64,000 nt of DNA from Azospirillum sp. RU38E (GTDB lineage Bacteria > Pseudomonadota > Alphaproteobacteria > Azospirillales > Azospirillaceae). The stretch is from NCBI RefSeq assembly GCF_900188385.1, contig NZ_FZOI01000001.1:1054001-1118000 (forward strand). The letters are read 5' to 3'. Position 1 is the stretch's first letter. Each line of letters starts with the position of its first letter. The position numbers were made by a program, and so were the translations under genes. Below the pieces are notes generated by a model. The model did no database searches. It saw nothing but the letters and a program-made list of their open reading frames with translations, and was not told where the DNA came from. Positions 33,423-42,483 of this stretch are shown here, one piece after another.

Positions 33423-34771
33423 ATACCCGCCACCGTCATCCCCTCAATCCGCAGGGTCGGCGCGTCGATACCATGGCGGCGCTCCAGATCGCTGGCCGGG
33501 GTCAGGTTGCGGAACATGTCCTTCAGATTGCCGGCCACAGTGATCTCACTGACCGGATAGGCAATCTCCCCATTCTCGATCCAGAAGCCGGCAGCGCCGC
33601 GCGAATAATCGCCCGTCACCCCATTGACGCCCTGGCCCATCAGGGAGGTGATGTAGAGACCCTGCTTAATGTCTGCCATCAGCTCCTTGGGCGACAGGCT
33701 GCCCGGCTGCATATAAACATTGGTGGGGCTGGGGGAGGGCGGGCCGCCCGTGCCGCGCGACGCGTGGCCGGTGGTAGTCAGCCCCAGCTGACGCGCTGAA
33801 CGCAGGTCCAGCAGCCAGGTGGTCAGCACCCCGTCGGCAATCAGCTCCCGCCGCTGGTTGGCAATCCCCTCTGCATCGAACGGCTTGGAGCGCAGGCCGC
33901 GCCGCAGATGGGGGTCTTCCACGATGGTGATGCCGGGGGCGAACACGGCTTGGCCCAGCTTGTCCTTCAGGAAGCTGGTGCCGCGCGCAATGGCCCCGCC
34001 GGAAATCGCCCCGCAGAGGGAGCCGATCATGCCGCCGGACAAGCGCGGATCGATGATCACCGGCACCGACTGGCTTTTCACCTTGCGGGGGTTCAGCTTG
34101 GCCACCACCTTTTCGCCGGCCCGGCGGCCGATCAGCGCGGGGTCTTCCAGATCGCTGCCATAAACGGTTGAATGGTAATCATAATCCCGCTCCATGCCCG
34201 TATCCTGGCCGGCCAGCACGGAGACGGAAAGCGAACGGCGGGAGACGCTGTAGCCGCCGACAAAGCCGTTGCTGGCCGCCAGCACCACATGGCTGCGACT
34301 CCAGCTGGCATCGGCCCCGTCGGAATTGGTGACGCCGGCCACGGCGCGGGCGGCATCCTCCGTCCGTTGCGCCGCCTCGATCAGTTCCTCGGCGGTGGGT
34401 TCTGCCGGGTCGCACAGGTCCAGATCCTGCCAGTCATGGGTGATGGCATCCGGATCGGCGATGCCGCAATAGGCATCGGGCGGCACGGCCCGCGCCATGG
34501 CCACGGCGCGTTCTGCCAGTTCCGCCAGCATCGCCGGGGAGCGGTCGGTGGAAGAGACCATGGCCATGCTTTGGCCGACAAAGACCCGCAGCCCCAGATC
34601 GCCGCCTTCCGACCGCTCGATTCCCTCCGGCTTGCCCAGGCGGGTGGAAAGCGACAGCGAGGCGCCATCCACCAGCAGCGCATCGGCCGCGTCGGCCCCG
34701 GCGGCACGGGCGCGGCGGATCAAATCTTCCAGCAGGTTGGCTGAATCGGCGTCAAAGCGCGGCTTGGTCAT
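33419..34771 (-). CDS. pmbA: TldD/PmbA-family metalloprotease-like protein
   Basis: 450 residues. PmbA (TldE) pairs with TldD; in E. coli the complex processes microcin B17 and degrades CcdA, with zinc held by TldD and not PmbA. Landmarks: LLEDLIRRARAAGADAADALLVDG, GLRVFVGQSMAMVSSTD, VPVIIDPRLSGGMIGSLCGAISGGAIARGTSFLKDKLGQ, NVYMQPG, GVNGVTGDYSRGAAGFWIENGEIAYPVSEITVAGNL. ATG 34771 (MTKPRFDAD) is chosen; ATG 34819 adds 16 residues. tldD is not in the window. Overlaps the convergent DUF1465 gene. Confidence 0.93.
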   Translation of the reverse strand: MTKPRFDADSANLLEDLIRRARAAGADAADALLVDGASLSLSTRLGKPEGIERSEGGDLGLRVFVGQSMAMVSSTDRSPAMLAELAERAVAMARAVPPDAYCGIADPDAITHDWQDLDLCDPAEPTAEELIEAAQRTEDAARAVAGVTNSDGADASWSRSHVVLAASNGFVGGYSVSRRSLSVSVLAGQDTGMERDYDYHSTVYGSDLEDPALIGRRAGEKVVAKLNPRKVKSQSVPVIIDPRLSGGMIGSLCGAISGGAIARGTSFLKDKLGQAVFAPGITIVEDPHLRRGLRSKPFDAEGIANQRRELIADGVLTTWLLDLRSARQLGLTTTGHASRGTGGPPSPSPTNVYMQPGSLSPKELMADIKQGLYITSLMGQGVNGVTGDYSRGAAGFWIENGEIAYPVSEITVAGNLKDMFRNLTPASDLERRHGIDAPTLRIEGMTVAGI

Positions 34772-34993
34772 CGGCACGGGTCCATCTTGGGCGCCCTCGT
34801 CCGGGGCTGTCCCTCTCATCTAGCACCGCCGCCCCAGGGGTAGAAGCCCCCATTCTGTGGCGATCATGTCACAGGGGGAGACTGTTACCAATTCGACAAG
34901 ATCGGAATGATCCGCGTCATCTTTCAGAAAGGGTGAGGGGGATATGGTGCGTATCAGACCAAAAGCGTTTGCGTGCTGCCAGGGAGGCCGATC

Positions 34994-35152
34994 ATGCGGG
35001 GGATGAAACGATTAAACCACCGGACCACATTGGCCCTGCAGGCCCTGCTGCTGGCCGGTCTGGTGTTGGTGGTCGCCCTGTCGGCGACCGACAGGGCCGT
35101 ACAGAAAGATGCCGCCAGCGCGGCAGGTGCCTCCGCTGTCATTGGGGGCTGA
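34994..35152 (+). CDS. Small single-pass membrane protein (52 aa)
   Basis: Short open frame with a strong ribosome site (AGGGAGG, 6 bases before ATG 34994). Product begins MRGMKRLNHRTTLALQALLL, with one hydrophobic helix (about residues 12-30) ending LVVALSATDRAV, then a small Ala-rich tail ASAAGASAVIGG. Basic N terminus and helix suggest an inner-membrane peptide or a signal peptide without a long mature part. It lies between pmbA (divergent) and yajQ (90 bp downstream, same strand). No family recognised; could be spurious. Confidence 0.55.
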   Translation: MRGMKRLNHRTTLALQALLLAGLVLVVALSATDRAVQKDAASAAGASAVIGG

Positions 35153-35241
35153 CGGCCTTTTCCGTGACGATACGGGTGGTGCGGTGGTAAGCTGCGGCCA
35201 TCCCGTTTGTTCGTTGCCTAAAAGGATGGACGTTCAGAGCC

Positions 35242-35733
35242 ATGCCGTCTTTCGACATCGTTTCCAAGACCGAGATCGCCGAGGTCAATAACGCCGTTCA
35301 GGGTGTGCTGCGTGAGCTGCAGACCCGATTCGACTTCAAAGGTTCCAAATCCACCATGGAACTGAAGGAGAAGGAAAACGAGATCATCATCCAGACAGAG
35401 GATGACACCAAGCTGGAGCAGCTGCAGGAAATGCTGAAAGGCTATTTCGTGCGCCGCAAGCTGGATCCCGGCTGTCTGGACTGGTCCAAGGAAGAGAATG
35501 CCGCCGGTGGCACCAAGCGCCAGGTGGTGAAGGTGAAGCAGGGGATCGAGCAGGCTTTGGCCAAGCAGATCGTCAAGGCCCTGAAGGACAGCAAGATGAA
35601 GGTGCAGGCCGCCATTCAGGGCGATGAACTGCGCATCTCCGGCAAGAAGATCGATGATCTTCAGGCCGCCATCGCGCTGGTGAAGGGGCTGAACATCGAA
35701 CAGCCGCTGCAATATTTGAACTTCCGCGACTGA
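35242..35733 (+). CDS. YajQ-family nucleotide (cyclic di-GMP)-binding protein
   Basis: 163 residues, full-length YajQ: [102 protein letters not shown] and terminal PLQYLNFRD. Two ferredoxin-like lobes. YajQ proteins bind cyclic di-GMP in Xanthomonas and act as regulators there; a role here is by homology. Start ATG 35242. Confidence 0.95.
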   Translation: [163 protein letters not shown]

Positions 35734-35766
35734 GTGGGAGCGTATTTCCGGTCAGCGGAAACAGCT

Positions 35767-35931
35767 TTAGCTTTCCGCTTGCCGCTTGGGCATTTTGCCC
35801 TGGCGGCAGGCGTCGGAACAATATTTCACCTGTTCCCAGTCCCGCGCCCATTTGCGCCGCCATGTGAAAGGGCGGCCGCAATGGGCGCAAATTTTTTGCG
35901 GCAGATCGGCTTTGGCGACACCGCGCGGCAT
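35767..35931 (-). CDS. DUF2256 zinc-ribbon-like small protein
   Basis: 54 residues: [43 protein letters not shown]... Two Cys pairs (CAHC and CSDAC) form a probable zinc site, and [20 protein letters not shown] is the DUF2256 signature. Function unknown. ATG 35931 lies 1 base after the stop of the bactofilin-like gene (35933), so it is likely translated from the same message. Confidence 0.88.
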   Translation of the reverse strand: MPRGVAKADLPQKICAHCGRPFTWRRKWARDWEQVKYCSDACRQGKMPKRQAES

Positions 35932-35932
35932 C

Positions 35933-37090
35933 TCAGCCCGCCCGCCTTGCATTAAGCACGGCCCCCGCCATAGCCCCCAGACCCAGGGCCACTGCCAGCA
36001 GCAAGCCGATAGCCCCCAGATAGGGGACCAGCGACACCAGCGCCAGGGCCAGGGTGACCAGGGCGAAACGGCCCAGCACGCGGGCGGGCGGCCCGTCGCG
36101 GCCATTGCGCCCCTGCCGGCTTTCCGCCAGCCCCAGGGCCGCCACGGCCAGCCCCAGCGGGAAGGCCAGAAGATAGAGGCCGCCCAGCAGCAGGCCCAGC
36201 GGCAGGCCGATCACACTGAACATCAGCAGGATGGCCAGCGGCGGCACAACCAGCAGCAGGCCCAGGCCCACCAGCACCCGGCCCAGCGGATTGCGGCGGA
36301 TGGCGGCACTGCTGCCCGCCACCAGCGCCGGGAACAGCCACAGCACCGCCAGCCCCAGGATGAACAGGGCTGCCATGGTGCCCAGCAGCGTCATCACGCC
36401 GGGACCATCGGTGTCCAGGTCTTCCTTGGCGCGGAATTCCACCGTGCCACCGACATCCACCCCATCGGGCACAGGAACGGAGCGGGGGCCGGTATGGCGG
36501 ATGCTGCCGGTGATTCGCGCACCGGGCAGCAGTTCCAGTTCCACCGCTGCCACGTCCAGATTGCCGGCGATGCTGCCGGCAATCACCACCTTTTCCGCAG
36601 CCAGCTGTGCGTTCCCGGCCACGTCGCCTTCCAGGGTGATTTCCCCGCCGCTGGCGCTGAAATCACCACTGATGGTGGCGCCCCGGCTCAACCGCACCTC
36701 CGCCCCGGTGACCCGGGCATCGCCACTGATGCTGCTTTTAATGTCAAGATCGGCAGCCACCGCCAGCAGATCACCCGCCACCGGGGCTGCCACCCGCAGA
36801 TCAAAGCCGGCGAGGATCGCATCGCCACTGACCGGGGCTTTCAGGTCCAGATTAAAGCCGGCCGCGATCACATCCCCATCCACCGGTGCGGCGATGGTGA
36901 GTTTGCTGCCGGCGGCAAACAGATTGTCGCTCACCGGGCTGGTGACACGCACATCCTCCCCGTTGCGAAATTCGGCGGCTTGGCCGGTCTGACCGGTCAG
37001 CCACAGGCAGATGAGGGCCAGAAGGGGGAGGAGGCGGTGCAGGATGGACAAGGGCGGAACCTTCCCTGGAGCGACGGCGGATGAAACCAT
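35933..37090 (-). CDS. Bactofilin-like (polymer-forming) membrane protein
   Basis: 385 residues. Signal-like hydrophobic N terminus ([23 protein letters not shown]), then about 190 residues of repeating V/I-x-G-D/N-x-x-A/V units ([42 protein letters not shown]) that predict a right-handed beta-helix like bactofilin and similar polymer-forming domains. The C-terminal 140 residues are four or more membrane helices ([23 protein letters not shown] and later). Likely exported beta-helix tethered to the inner membrane. Role unknown. The frame is open further upstream but ATG 37090 fits the signal sequence. Confidence 0.82.
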   Translation of the reverse strand: MVSSAVAPGKVPPLSILHRLLPLLALICLWLTGQTGQAAEFRNGEDVRVTSPVSDNLFAAGSKLTIAAPVDGDVIAAGFNLDLKAPVSGDAILAGFDLRVAAPVAGDLLAVAADLDIKSSISGDARVTGAEVRLSRGATISGDFSASGGEITLEGDVAGNAQLAAEKVVIAGSIAGNLDVAAVELELLPGARITGSIRHTGPRSVPVPDGVDVGGTVEFRAKEDLDTDGPGVMTLLGTMAALFILGLAVLWLFPALVAGSSAAIRRNPLGRVLVGLGLLLVVPPLAILLMFSVIGLPLGLLLGGLYLLAFPLGLAVAALGLAESRQGRNGRDGPPARVLGRFALVTLALALVSLVPYLGAIGLLLAVALGLGAMAGAVLNARRAG

Positions 37091-37257
37091 GATCTTCCTA
37101 TAATGCTTTACCGCCAAGTCCCAGTATGCGGGCGCTTTTTGGGGCCAGTGCGATACAAATCCGCAACATCTCATTTTGTCATCTGGCTGTAGCGAGACAC
37201 ACCTATTATGCTGCATTGCACCATGATAGTGCCCGAATGATGATGTGAGGGAATGAT

Positions 37258-38028
37258 ATGGCTCTGTTTTCTTTGGCTGGTAAACGCGGTCTGGTGGTGG
37301 GTATCGCCAATGAGGGCAGTATCGCCCATGGCTGTGCCCATGCATTCCGCGCCATGGGCGCCGATCTGGCCGTCACCTATTTGAACGCCAAGGCGGAGCC
37401 GCATGTCCGCCCGTTGGCAGAGGCGCTGGGCGCCACGCTGATCCTGCCCTGCGATGTGCGGGAGCCGGGCCAGCTGGAGGCTGTGTTCGAGCGGATCGAG
37501 GCGGAATGGGGCAAGCTGGATTTCCTGCTGCATTCCATCGCCTTCGCCCCGCGTGAAGATCTGCACGCCCGCGTCACCGACTGTTCGCGTGATGGCTTCC
37601 TGACGGCCATGGATGTGTCGGTGCATTCGTTCATCCGTATGGCACGGCTGGCTGAACCGCTGATGAAGGATGGCGGCTGCCTGCAGACCGTCAGCTTCTA
37701 TGGTTCGGAAAAGGTGGTTGATCATTATAACCTGATGGGCCCGGTGAAGGCGGCCCTGGAGTCGGTGACCCGCTATCTGGCGGCCGAGCTGGGGCCGAAG
37801 GATATCCGCGTGCATTGCCTGTCGCCCGGCCCGCTGAAGACCCGCGCCGCCAGCGGTATCGACCGGTTTGACGAGCTGCTGGCCCGCGCAGCGGAAAAGG
37901 CCCCGCTGCGTCAGCAGGTAGGCGTGGCCGATGTTGGCGCCTATGCCGCCTTCCTGGCCAGCGACGATGCCCGCGCCATAACTGGCTCGGTGCCCTATAT
38001 CGATGGCGGGTACAATATTCTGGGCTAA
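37258..38028 (+). CDS. fabI: Enoyl-[acyl-carrier-protein] reductase (NADH)
   Basis: 256-residue SDR that reduces trans-2-enoyl-ACP in the last step of the fatty-acid elongation cycle. NAD-binding GIANEGSIAHG (residues 15-25), Tyr148 and Tyr157/Lys164 in the FabI-specific Y-x6-K (SFYGSEKVVDHYNLMGPVKAALE), and IRVHCLSPGPLKTRAASGI. This is the triclosan/isoniazid-class target family. ATG 37258. It is separated by 144 bp from yebC and followed by a hairpin at 38045-38074. Confidence 0.95.
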   Translation: MALFSLAGKRGLVVGIANEGSIAHGCAHAFRAMGADLAVTYLNAKAEPHVRPLAEALGATLILPCDVREPGQLEAVFERIEAEWGKLDFLLHSIAFAPREDLHARVTDCSRDGFLTAMDVSVHSFIRMARLAEPLMKDGGCLQTVSFYGSEKVVDHYNLMGPVKAALESVTRYLAAELGPKDIRVHCLSPGPLKTRAASGIDRFDELLARAAEKAPLRQQVGVADVGAYAAFLASDDARAITGSVPYIDGGYNILG

Positions 38029-38044
38029 TGATTGCCTGCGCCGC

Positions 38045-38074
38045 ACGGTCCCGCCAGCCGCATGGCGGGGCCGT
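38045..38074 (+). terminator. Hairpin downstream of fabI
   Basis: 12-bp stem (38045-38056 with 38063-38074) containing one T-G wobble, loop GCCGCA. No T-run follows, so termination would be weak or Rho-dependent. Confidence 0.55.
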
Positions 38075-38172
38075 TGCGCGCAACAGGTGCCAAAGCCGGC
38101 CAAGATATGGTACATAGCCCCAGATTCAGCCCATATATCTGAACGATATCACTTACAGGCGTCTGGGGTCCC

Positions 38173-38925
38173 ATGGCCGGTCATAGCCAATTCAAGAACA
38201 TCATGCACCGTAAGGGCGCGCAGGACGCCAAGCGGTCGAAGATCTTCAACAAGCTGGCGCGCGAAATCACCGTGGCCGCGAAGTCGGGCCTGCCCGACCC
38301 GGCCATGAATCCGCGCCTGCGGGCCGCCATCCAGGCCGGTCGTGCGCAGAACCTGCCGAAGGATCGCATCGACCGCGCCATCAAGCTGGGTCAGCCCGGC
38401 GGCGGTGATGACACCAACTATGATGAAGTGCGGTACGAGGGTTACGGCCCCGGCGGCGTGGCGCTGATCGTGGAAGCGCTGACCGATAACCGCAACCGCA
38501 CCGCGTCGGAAGTGCGTTCGGCCTTCACCAAGCATGGCGGCACTTTGGGGGAAACCAACTCGGTCTCCTTCATGTTCAACCGCGTCGGCCAGATCACCTA
38601 TCCGGCCAGTGCGGCCGATGCCGACACGATGCTGGAAGCCGCCATCGAGGCGGGGGCGGAGGATGTGCAGTCGGATGAAGGCGGCCACGCCATCACCACC
38701 GGCACAGATTCGCTGGGCGAGGTGCGTGACGCGCTGGAAGCCAAGTTTGGTGCCCCGGAAAGCGCCAAGCTGACCTGGACGCCGATGAATCTGGTGCCGG
38801 TCCCGGCGGAAGATACGGCCCAGACGCTGCTGAAGCTGCTGGACGTGCTGGAAGACAATGACGATGTCCAGACCGTGCTGGGCAATTTCGACATTCCGGC
38901 CGAGATTCTGGAAAAGTTGAGCTGA
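38173..38925 (+). CDS. yebC: YebC/PmpR-family protein
   Basis: 250 residues, complete: [83 protein letters not shown] and WTPMNLVPV. Family members act as transcriptional regulators (PmpR) and more recently as ribosome-associated factors that relieve stalling at proline-rich stretches. The proline-rich TolA encoded downstream is an attractive client, but that is speculation. It heads the yebC-ruvC-ruvAB-tol block found widely in proteobacteria. Confidence 0.95.
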   Translation: MAGHSQFKNIMHRKGAQDAKRSKIFNKLAREITVAAKSGLPDPAMNPRLRAAIQAGRAQNLPKDRIDRAIKLGQPGGGDDTNYDEVRYEGYGPGGVALIVEALTDNRNRTASEVRSAFTKHGGTLGETNSVSFMFNRVGQITYPASAADADTMLEAAIEAGAEDVQSDEGGHAITTGTDSLGEVRDALEAKFGAPESAKLTWTPMNLVPVPAEDTAQTLLKLLDVLEDNDDVQTVLGNFDIPAEILEKLS

Positions 38926-38957
38926 TTGATATTGTTGCAGGCCGGGGAGGGACGGGA

Positions 38958-39485
38958 ATGGCGGGGCAGGTGACGACCCGTATCCTGGGGCTCGACCCCG
39001 GCCTGCGGCATTTGGGCTGGGGCGTGATTGACGTCTGCGGCAACCGGTTGAGCCATGTGGCCAACGGTACGATCAATACCGACAGCGGCGATGATCTGGC
39101 CATCCGGTTGCTGGAACTGCATGACGGCATCGCCGATGTCATCGCATCCTGGCAGCCCGACGAGGCGGCGGTGGAAGAAACCCTTTCCAACGTCAACCCA
39201 TCCTCCACCCTGAAGCTGGGCATGGCGCGCGGCGTGGCACTGCTGAGTGCGGCCAAGGCCGGGCTGCCGGTGCAACAATATCTGCCCATGGCGGTGAAGA
39301 AATCCGTCGTCGGTACCGGCCATGCCGATAAGGTGCAGGTGCAGCACATGGTCCGCATGTTGCTGCCCGGCATCCAGCGCACCAGCGCCGACAGCGCCGA
39401 TGCGCTGGCCGTCGCCATCTGCCACGCCCATTATGCCCAGACCCGCCGCAAGGTGGATGACGCTATCCTGGGCGTGCGGCGCTGA
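38958..39485 (+). CDS. ruvC: Holliday junction resolvase RuvC
   Basis: 175-residue endonuclease that resolves Holliday junctions with RuvAB. Catalytic acids: the first Asp in [15 protein letters not shown], Glu in [10 protein letters not shown] (VEE), and Asp pair near the C terminus in [15 protein letters not shown]. Start ATG 38958. Downstream a weak hairpin (CGGCG-CCA-CGCCG, 39491-39503) precedes the vapBC insertion. ruvA would normally follow directly. Confidence 0.95.
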   Translation: MAGQVTTRILGLDPGLRHLGWGVIDVCGNRLSHVANGTINTDSGDDLAIRLLELHDGIADVIASWQPDEAAVEETLSNVNPSSTLKLGMARGVALLSAAKAGLPVQQYLPMAVKKSVVGTGHADKVQVQHMVRMLLPGIQRTSADSADALAVAICHAHYAQTRRKVDDAILGVRR

Positions 39486-39503
39486 AAAAGCGGCGCCACG
39501 CCG

Positions 39504-39550
39504 TTGCCGTTTTGTTCATATGGTGTAGAATTCTTCCCCATAGGGAAGAA
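39504..39550 (+). promoter_or_regulatory. Promoter and operator palindrome of vapBC
   Basis: TTGCCG (39504-39509), 16-base spacer, TAGAAT (39526-39531) overlap a perfect 8+8 palindrome: TTCTTCCC-CATA-GGGAAGAA (39531-39550). VapBC complexes repress their own promoters through such palindromes, so this is the likely operator. Confidence 0.65.
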
Positions 39551-39564
39551 AGGATGGCGACGCC

Positions 39565-39825
39565 ATGGCCCTGAACATTAAATCCCCAGAGGCGGAACGC
39601 GATGTCCGCCGGCTGGCCGAACTGACGGGTGAGAGCCTGACGGAGGCCATGCATAAGGCCGTGCGAGAACGGCTGGAGCGTCTGTCCGCGGAAGAGCTGG
39701 CGCTGAAACGGGCCCGCTGGGCCAAGGCAGAAGAAATCATCCGGCGAATCCAGGCAAACCCGGTGCAGGACGCCCGGTCCCCGGATCAAATCATCGGCTA
39801 TAATCAGCAAGGGACGTTCGACTGA
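39565..39825 (+). CDS. vapB: VapB-family antitoxin
   Basis: 86 residues of the type II antitoxin VapB (Rv0623-like/PSK) group: an N-terminal ribbon-helix-helix segment (LNIKSPEAERDVRRLAELTGESLTEAMHKAVRERLERL) for DNA binding and a C-terminal arm (EEIIRRIQANPVQDARSPDQIIGYNQQGTFD) that would occupy the toxin active site. AGGA precedes the ATG. Its stop codon is directly followed by the toxin ATG (0 spacing). Confidence 0.9.
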   Translation: MALNIKSPEAERDVRRLAELTGESLTEAMHKAVRERLERLSAEELALKRARWAKAEEIIRRIQANPVQDARSPDQIIGYNQQGTFD

Positions 39826-40257
39826 ATGCGTACCGTGCTGGATACATCGGCCTTGGCCGCCTTTCTGTTCCGGGAACCGGATGGCAGCTATTATCTGACG
39901 GCGATGCGGAACGCGGCTGGACTTGTTCTGTCGGCGGTGACCTTGTTTGAAGCGCGCACGGTGGTGATGGGCCGTTATGGTGCGGCCGCGGCGGATGATG
40001 TGGACCAATTGATGCAGGCGCTGGGCGTTGAAGTCGCGCCCTTTGACGCCGCGCAGGCCGAGGCGGCATCGGCCGCCTATGCGCGTTATGGCAAGGGGCG
40101 GGGCCATAAGGCCCAGCTTAATCTGGGCGACTGCGCCGCCTATGCCCTGGCCAAGAGCCAGGATGCCCCCTTGCTGTTCAAGGGCCAGGATTTCATCCAT
40201 ACCGACATTATCGCGGCACTGCCTTTGCTGGTGCCGGAGGCGGGGATAAGCCAATGA
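39826..40257 (+). CDS. vapC: VapC-family PIN-domain toxin
   Basis: 143-residue PIN-domain RNase. All four acidic residues of the Mg site can be placed: Asp6 (TVLDTSA), Glu42 (LFEAR), Asp102 (NLGDCAAYALA) and Asp122 (GQDFIHTD). It is likely active. Its TGA overlaps the ruvA ATG (ATGA at 40254-40257), so the toxin sits in the same transcript and its translation is coupled to ruvA. Target RNA unknown; tRNA or 23S rRNA in studied members. Confidence 0.93.
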   Translation: MRTVLDTSALAAFLFREPDGSYYLTAMRNAAGLVLSAVTLFEARTVVMGRYGAAAADDVDQLMQALGVEVAPFDAAQAEAASAAYARYGKGRGHKAQLNLGDCAAYALAKSQDAPLLFKGQDFIHTDIIAALPLLVPEAGISQ

Positions 40258-40874
40258 TCGCCAAACTTTCCGGCCTGCTCGATTCCACCGGTCTCGATTG
40301 GGCCATCATCGACGTGAATGGCGTCGGCTATCTGTTTTCCGCCTCATCGCGCACGCTGCGCCGGCTGGGCACCCCCGGCGACCGGGCGTCGGTGCTGACC
40401 GACATGTGGGTGTCGGAAGATAAGATCGCCCTTTATGGCTTTGCCGATGCAGGCGAACGTGACTGGTTCCGGCTGTTGACGACGGTGCAGGGGGTGGGCG
40501 CGCGGGTGGCGCTGAATCTGCTCTCCGCCCTGGCGCCCGACCGACTGACCAGTGCGATTGCCGCGCAGGACAAGACCAGCCTGTGTGAGGCGGATGGGGT
40601 GGGGCCGAAACTGGCTGCCCGAATTTTGAACGAATTGAAGGATAAGGTGGCCACATTGGCTGTTGCCCCCATGGCAGCGGCCACAGCGATAAAAGGCGGG
40701 CCGCAGCCAGCGGCCCCCAGTGGCGCGGTTGGAGATGCGGTGTCGGCCTTGGTCAATCTGGGATACAAGCGGATCGATGCCTTTACGGCGGTCAACAAGG
40801 CGGCCCAGGCATTGGGGGAGGGGGCTGATGTCTCCGCCCTGATCCGTGCCGGCCTGAAGGAACTGAGCCAGTGA
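40254..40874 (+). CDS. ruvA: Holliday junction branch-migration protein RuvA
   Basis: 206 residues. Tetramer that holds the four-way junction and recruits RuvB. Domain [29 protein letters not shown], helix-hairpin-helix motifs ([39 protein letters not shown]) and C-terminal RuvB-binding three-helix domain ([24 protein letters not shown]). Starts inside the vapC stop, ends inside the ruvB GTG. Confidence 0.95.
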   Translation: MIAKLSGLLDSTGLDWAIIDVNGVGYLFSASSRTLRRLGTPGDRASVLTDMWVSEDKIALYGFADAGERDWFRLLTTVQGVGARVALNLLSALAPDRLTSAIAAQDKTSLCEADGVGPKLAARILNELKDKVATLAVAPMAAATAIKGGPQPAAPSGAVGDAVSALVNLGYKRIDAFTAVNKAAQALGEGADVSALIRAGLKELSQ

Positions 40875-41983
40875 GCCGCGCCCCCAAAGCCAAGCCGGAA
40901 GCGCCCAAGCCCGAACGTATGGTCGATCAGGACCGGATCGGCGGCGATGCATCGGCAGAGAATTCCATCCGTCCGCTGTCGCTGGCGGAATTCACCGGCC
41001 AGCGACAGGTGCGCGAAAATCTGGCTCTGTTCATCCAGGCTGCCCGGTCGCGCGGGGAGGCATTGGACCATGTACTGCTGTTCGGCCCCCCCGGCCTGGG
41101 CAAGACGACGCTGGCCCAGATCGTCGCCAAGGAGATGAATGTCGGCTTCCGCGCCACCTCCGGCCCTGTCATTGCGCGGGCCGGCGATCTGGCCGCCCTG
41201 CTGACCAATTTGCAGCCGCTGGACGTGCTGTTCATCGATGAAATCCACCGCCTGTCCCCGGCGGTGGAGGAAATCCTTTATCCGGCGATGGAGGATTTCC
41301 AGCTCGACCTGATCATCGGGGAGGGGCCGGCGGCGCGCAGCGTGCGTATCGACCTGCCGCCCTTCACCCTGGTGGGGGCGACCACCCGGTCCGGGCTGAT
41401 CACCCGCCCCTTGCGGGAACGGTTCGGCATTCCGCTGCGGATGCAGTTCTATGAACCGGAAGAGCTGCAGCTGATCGTCAGCCGTGGCGCCCGCATCCTG
41501 GGCATGGAACTGACGGATGAGGGGGCATTGGAAATTGCCCGCCGGTCGCGTGGCACCCCGCGCGTGGCCGGCCGGCTGCTGCGCCGGGTGCGGGATATTT
41601 CCGCCGTCACCGGCTTGCTGGTCACCGATGCGGAAGCCGCCGACCGCGCCTTGACCCGGCTGGAGGTGGACCGGCTGGGCTTTGATGCCATGGACCGGCG
41701 CTATCTGTCCTGCATCGCCGACCATTATGGTGGTGGTCCGGTCGGTGTGGAAACGCTGGGGGCGGCGCTGGGCGAACAGCGCGACGTTCTGGAGGAAACC
41801 ATCGAGCCCTATCTGATTCAACAGGGCCTGTTGCAGCGCACACCGCGCGGGCGCATGTTGACGGATACCGGATACCGCTATCTGGGATTGCCCGTGCCGG
41901 CAACACCAGCCCGCCAGTTGGATCTGTTGGGCAATGCGGTGCCGCTGGGGGCCGATCTGTTCGCTGGGGATGTCGATGCCTGA
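40871..41983 (+). CDS. ruvB: Holliday junction branch-migration ATPase RuvB
   Basis: 370 residues, GTG start overlapping the ruvA stop (GTGA). AAA+ motor: Walker [13 protein letters not shown], Walker [12 protein letters not shown], sensor and arginine finger region [15 protein letters not shown], then the C-terminal winged helix. Preceded by an N-terminal extension of about 20 Lys/Pro-rich residues. Overlaps ybgC by 8 bases. Confidence 0.96.
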   Translation: MSRAPKAKPEAPKPERMVDQDRIGGDASAENSIRPLSLAEFTGQRQVRENLALFIQAARSRGEALDHVLLFGPPGLGKTTLAQIVAKEMNVGFRATSGPVIARAGDLAALLTNLQPLDVLFIDEIHRLSPAVEEILYPAMEDFQLDLIIGEGPAARSVRIDLPPFTLVGATTRSGLITRPLRERFGIPLRMQFYEPEELQLIVSRGARILGMELTDEGALEIARRSRGTPRVAGRLLRRVRDISAVTGLLVTDAEAADRALTRLEVDRLGFDAMDRRYLSCIADHYGGGPVGVETLGAALGEQRDVLEETIEPYLIQQGLLQRTPRGRMLTDTGYRYLGLPVPATPARQLDLLGNAVPLGADLFAGDVDA

Positions 41984-42461
41984 TATGCATGTTCCGCCGG
42001 CCGGCTGGACGGAGGGCAAGAACCACATCTTTCCCGTGCGTGTCTATTACGAGGACACCGACGCCGGCGGCATTGTCTATCACGCAAATTACTTGCGCTT
42101 TTGTGAGCGTGCGCGCAATGAAATGCTGCGTTTGGCGGGTTTTCCCCATGCGGAAATGGTTAACACGTTGGGGACAGCCCTGGCCGTGCGTCATTGCGAG
42201 ATGGATTTCCGCGCGCCGGCCAAGCTGGATCAACCGCTGGAAGTGTGGAGCCGGGTGACGGCCATTGCGGCTGCCACCGTGGATATGGAACAGGAGGTCC
42301 GTCGCGCCGGCTTGCCGCCGCAGGCGGGCTCGGATATTGAGCGGCTGCCGGGAGACATGCTGGTGCGTGTCTCTCTGCGTTTGGCGGCGATCAATCAGAA
42401 CGGAAGGCCGGTCCGGCTGCCCGCAGCGTTGCGGGATGTGTTGGAACGGGTGCTGTCGTAA
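41976..42461 (+). CDS. ybgC: Tol-Pal system-associated acyl-CoA thioesterase
   Basis: 161-residue hot-dog thioesterase with the active-site motif [24 protein letters not shown] (catalytic Asp in YEDTDAGG). It hydrolyses short- or medium-chain acyl-CoA in studied orthologues; its role in the Tol-Pal system is unclear. Starts at ATG 41970, 41976 and 41985 are possible; 41976 has GGGGA 5 bases upstream and overlaps ruvB. First gene of tol-pal. Confidence 0.92.
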   Translation: MPDMHVPPAGWTEGKNHIFPVRVYYEDTDAGGIVYHANYLRFCERARNEMLRLAGFPHAEMVNTLGTALAVRHCEMDFRAPAKLDQPLEVWSRVTAIAAATVDMEQEVRRAGLPPQAGSDIERLPGDMLVRVSLRLAAINQNGRPVRLPAALRDVLERVLS

Positions 42462-42483
42462 AGCTAGGTCAGGACTGAACCGA

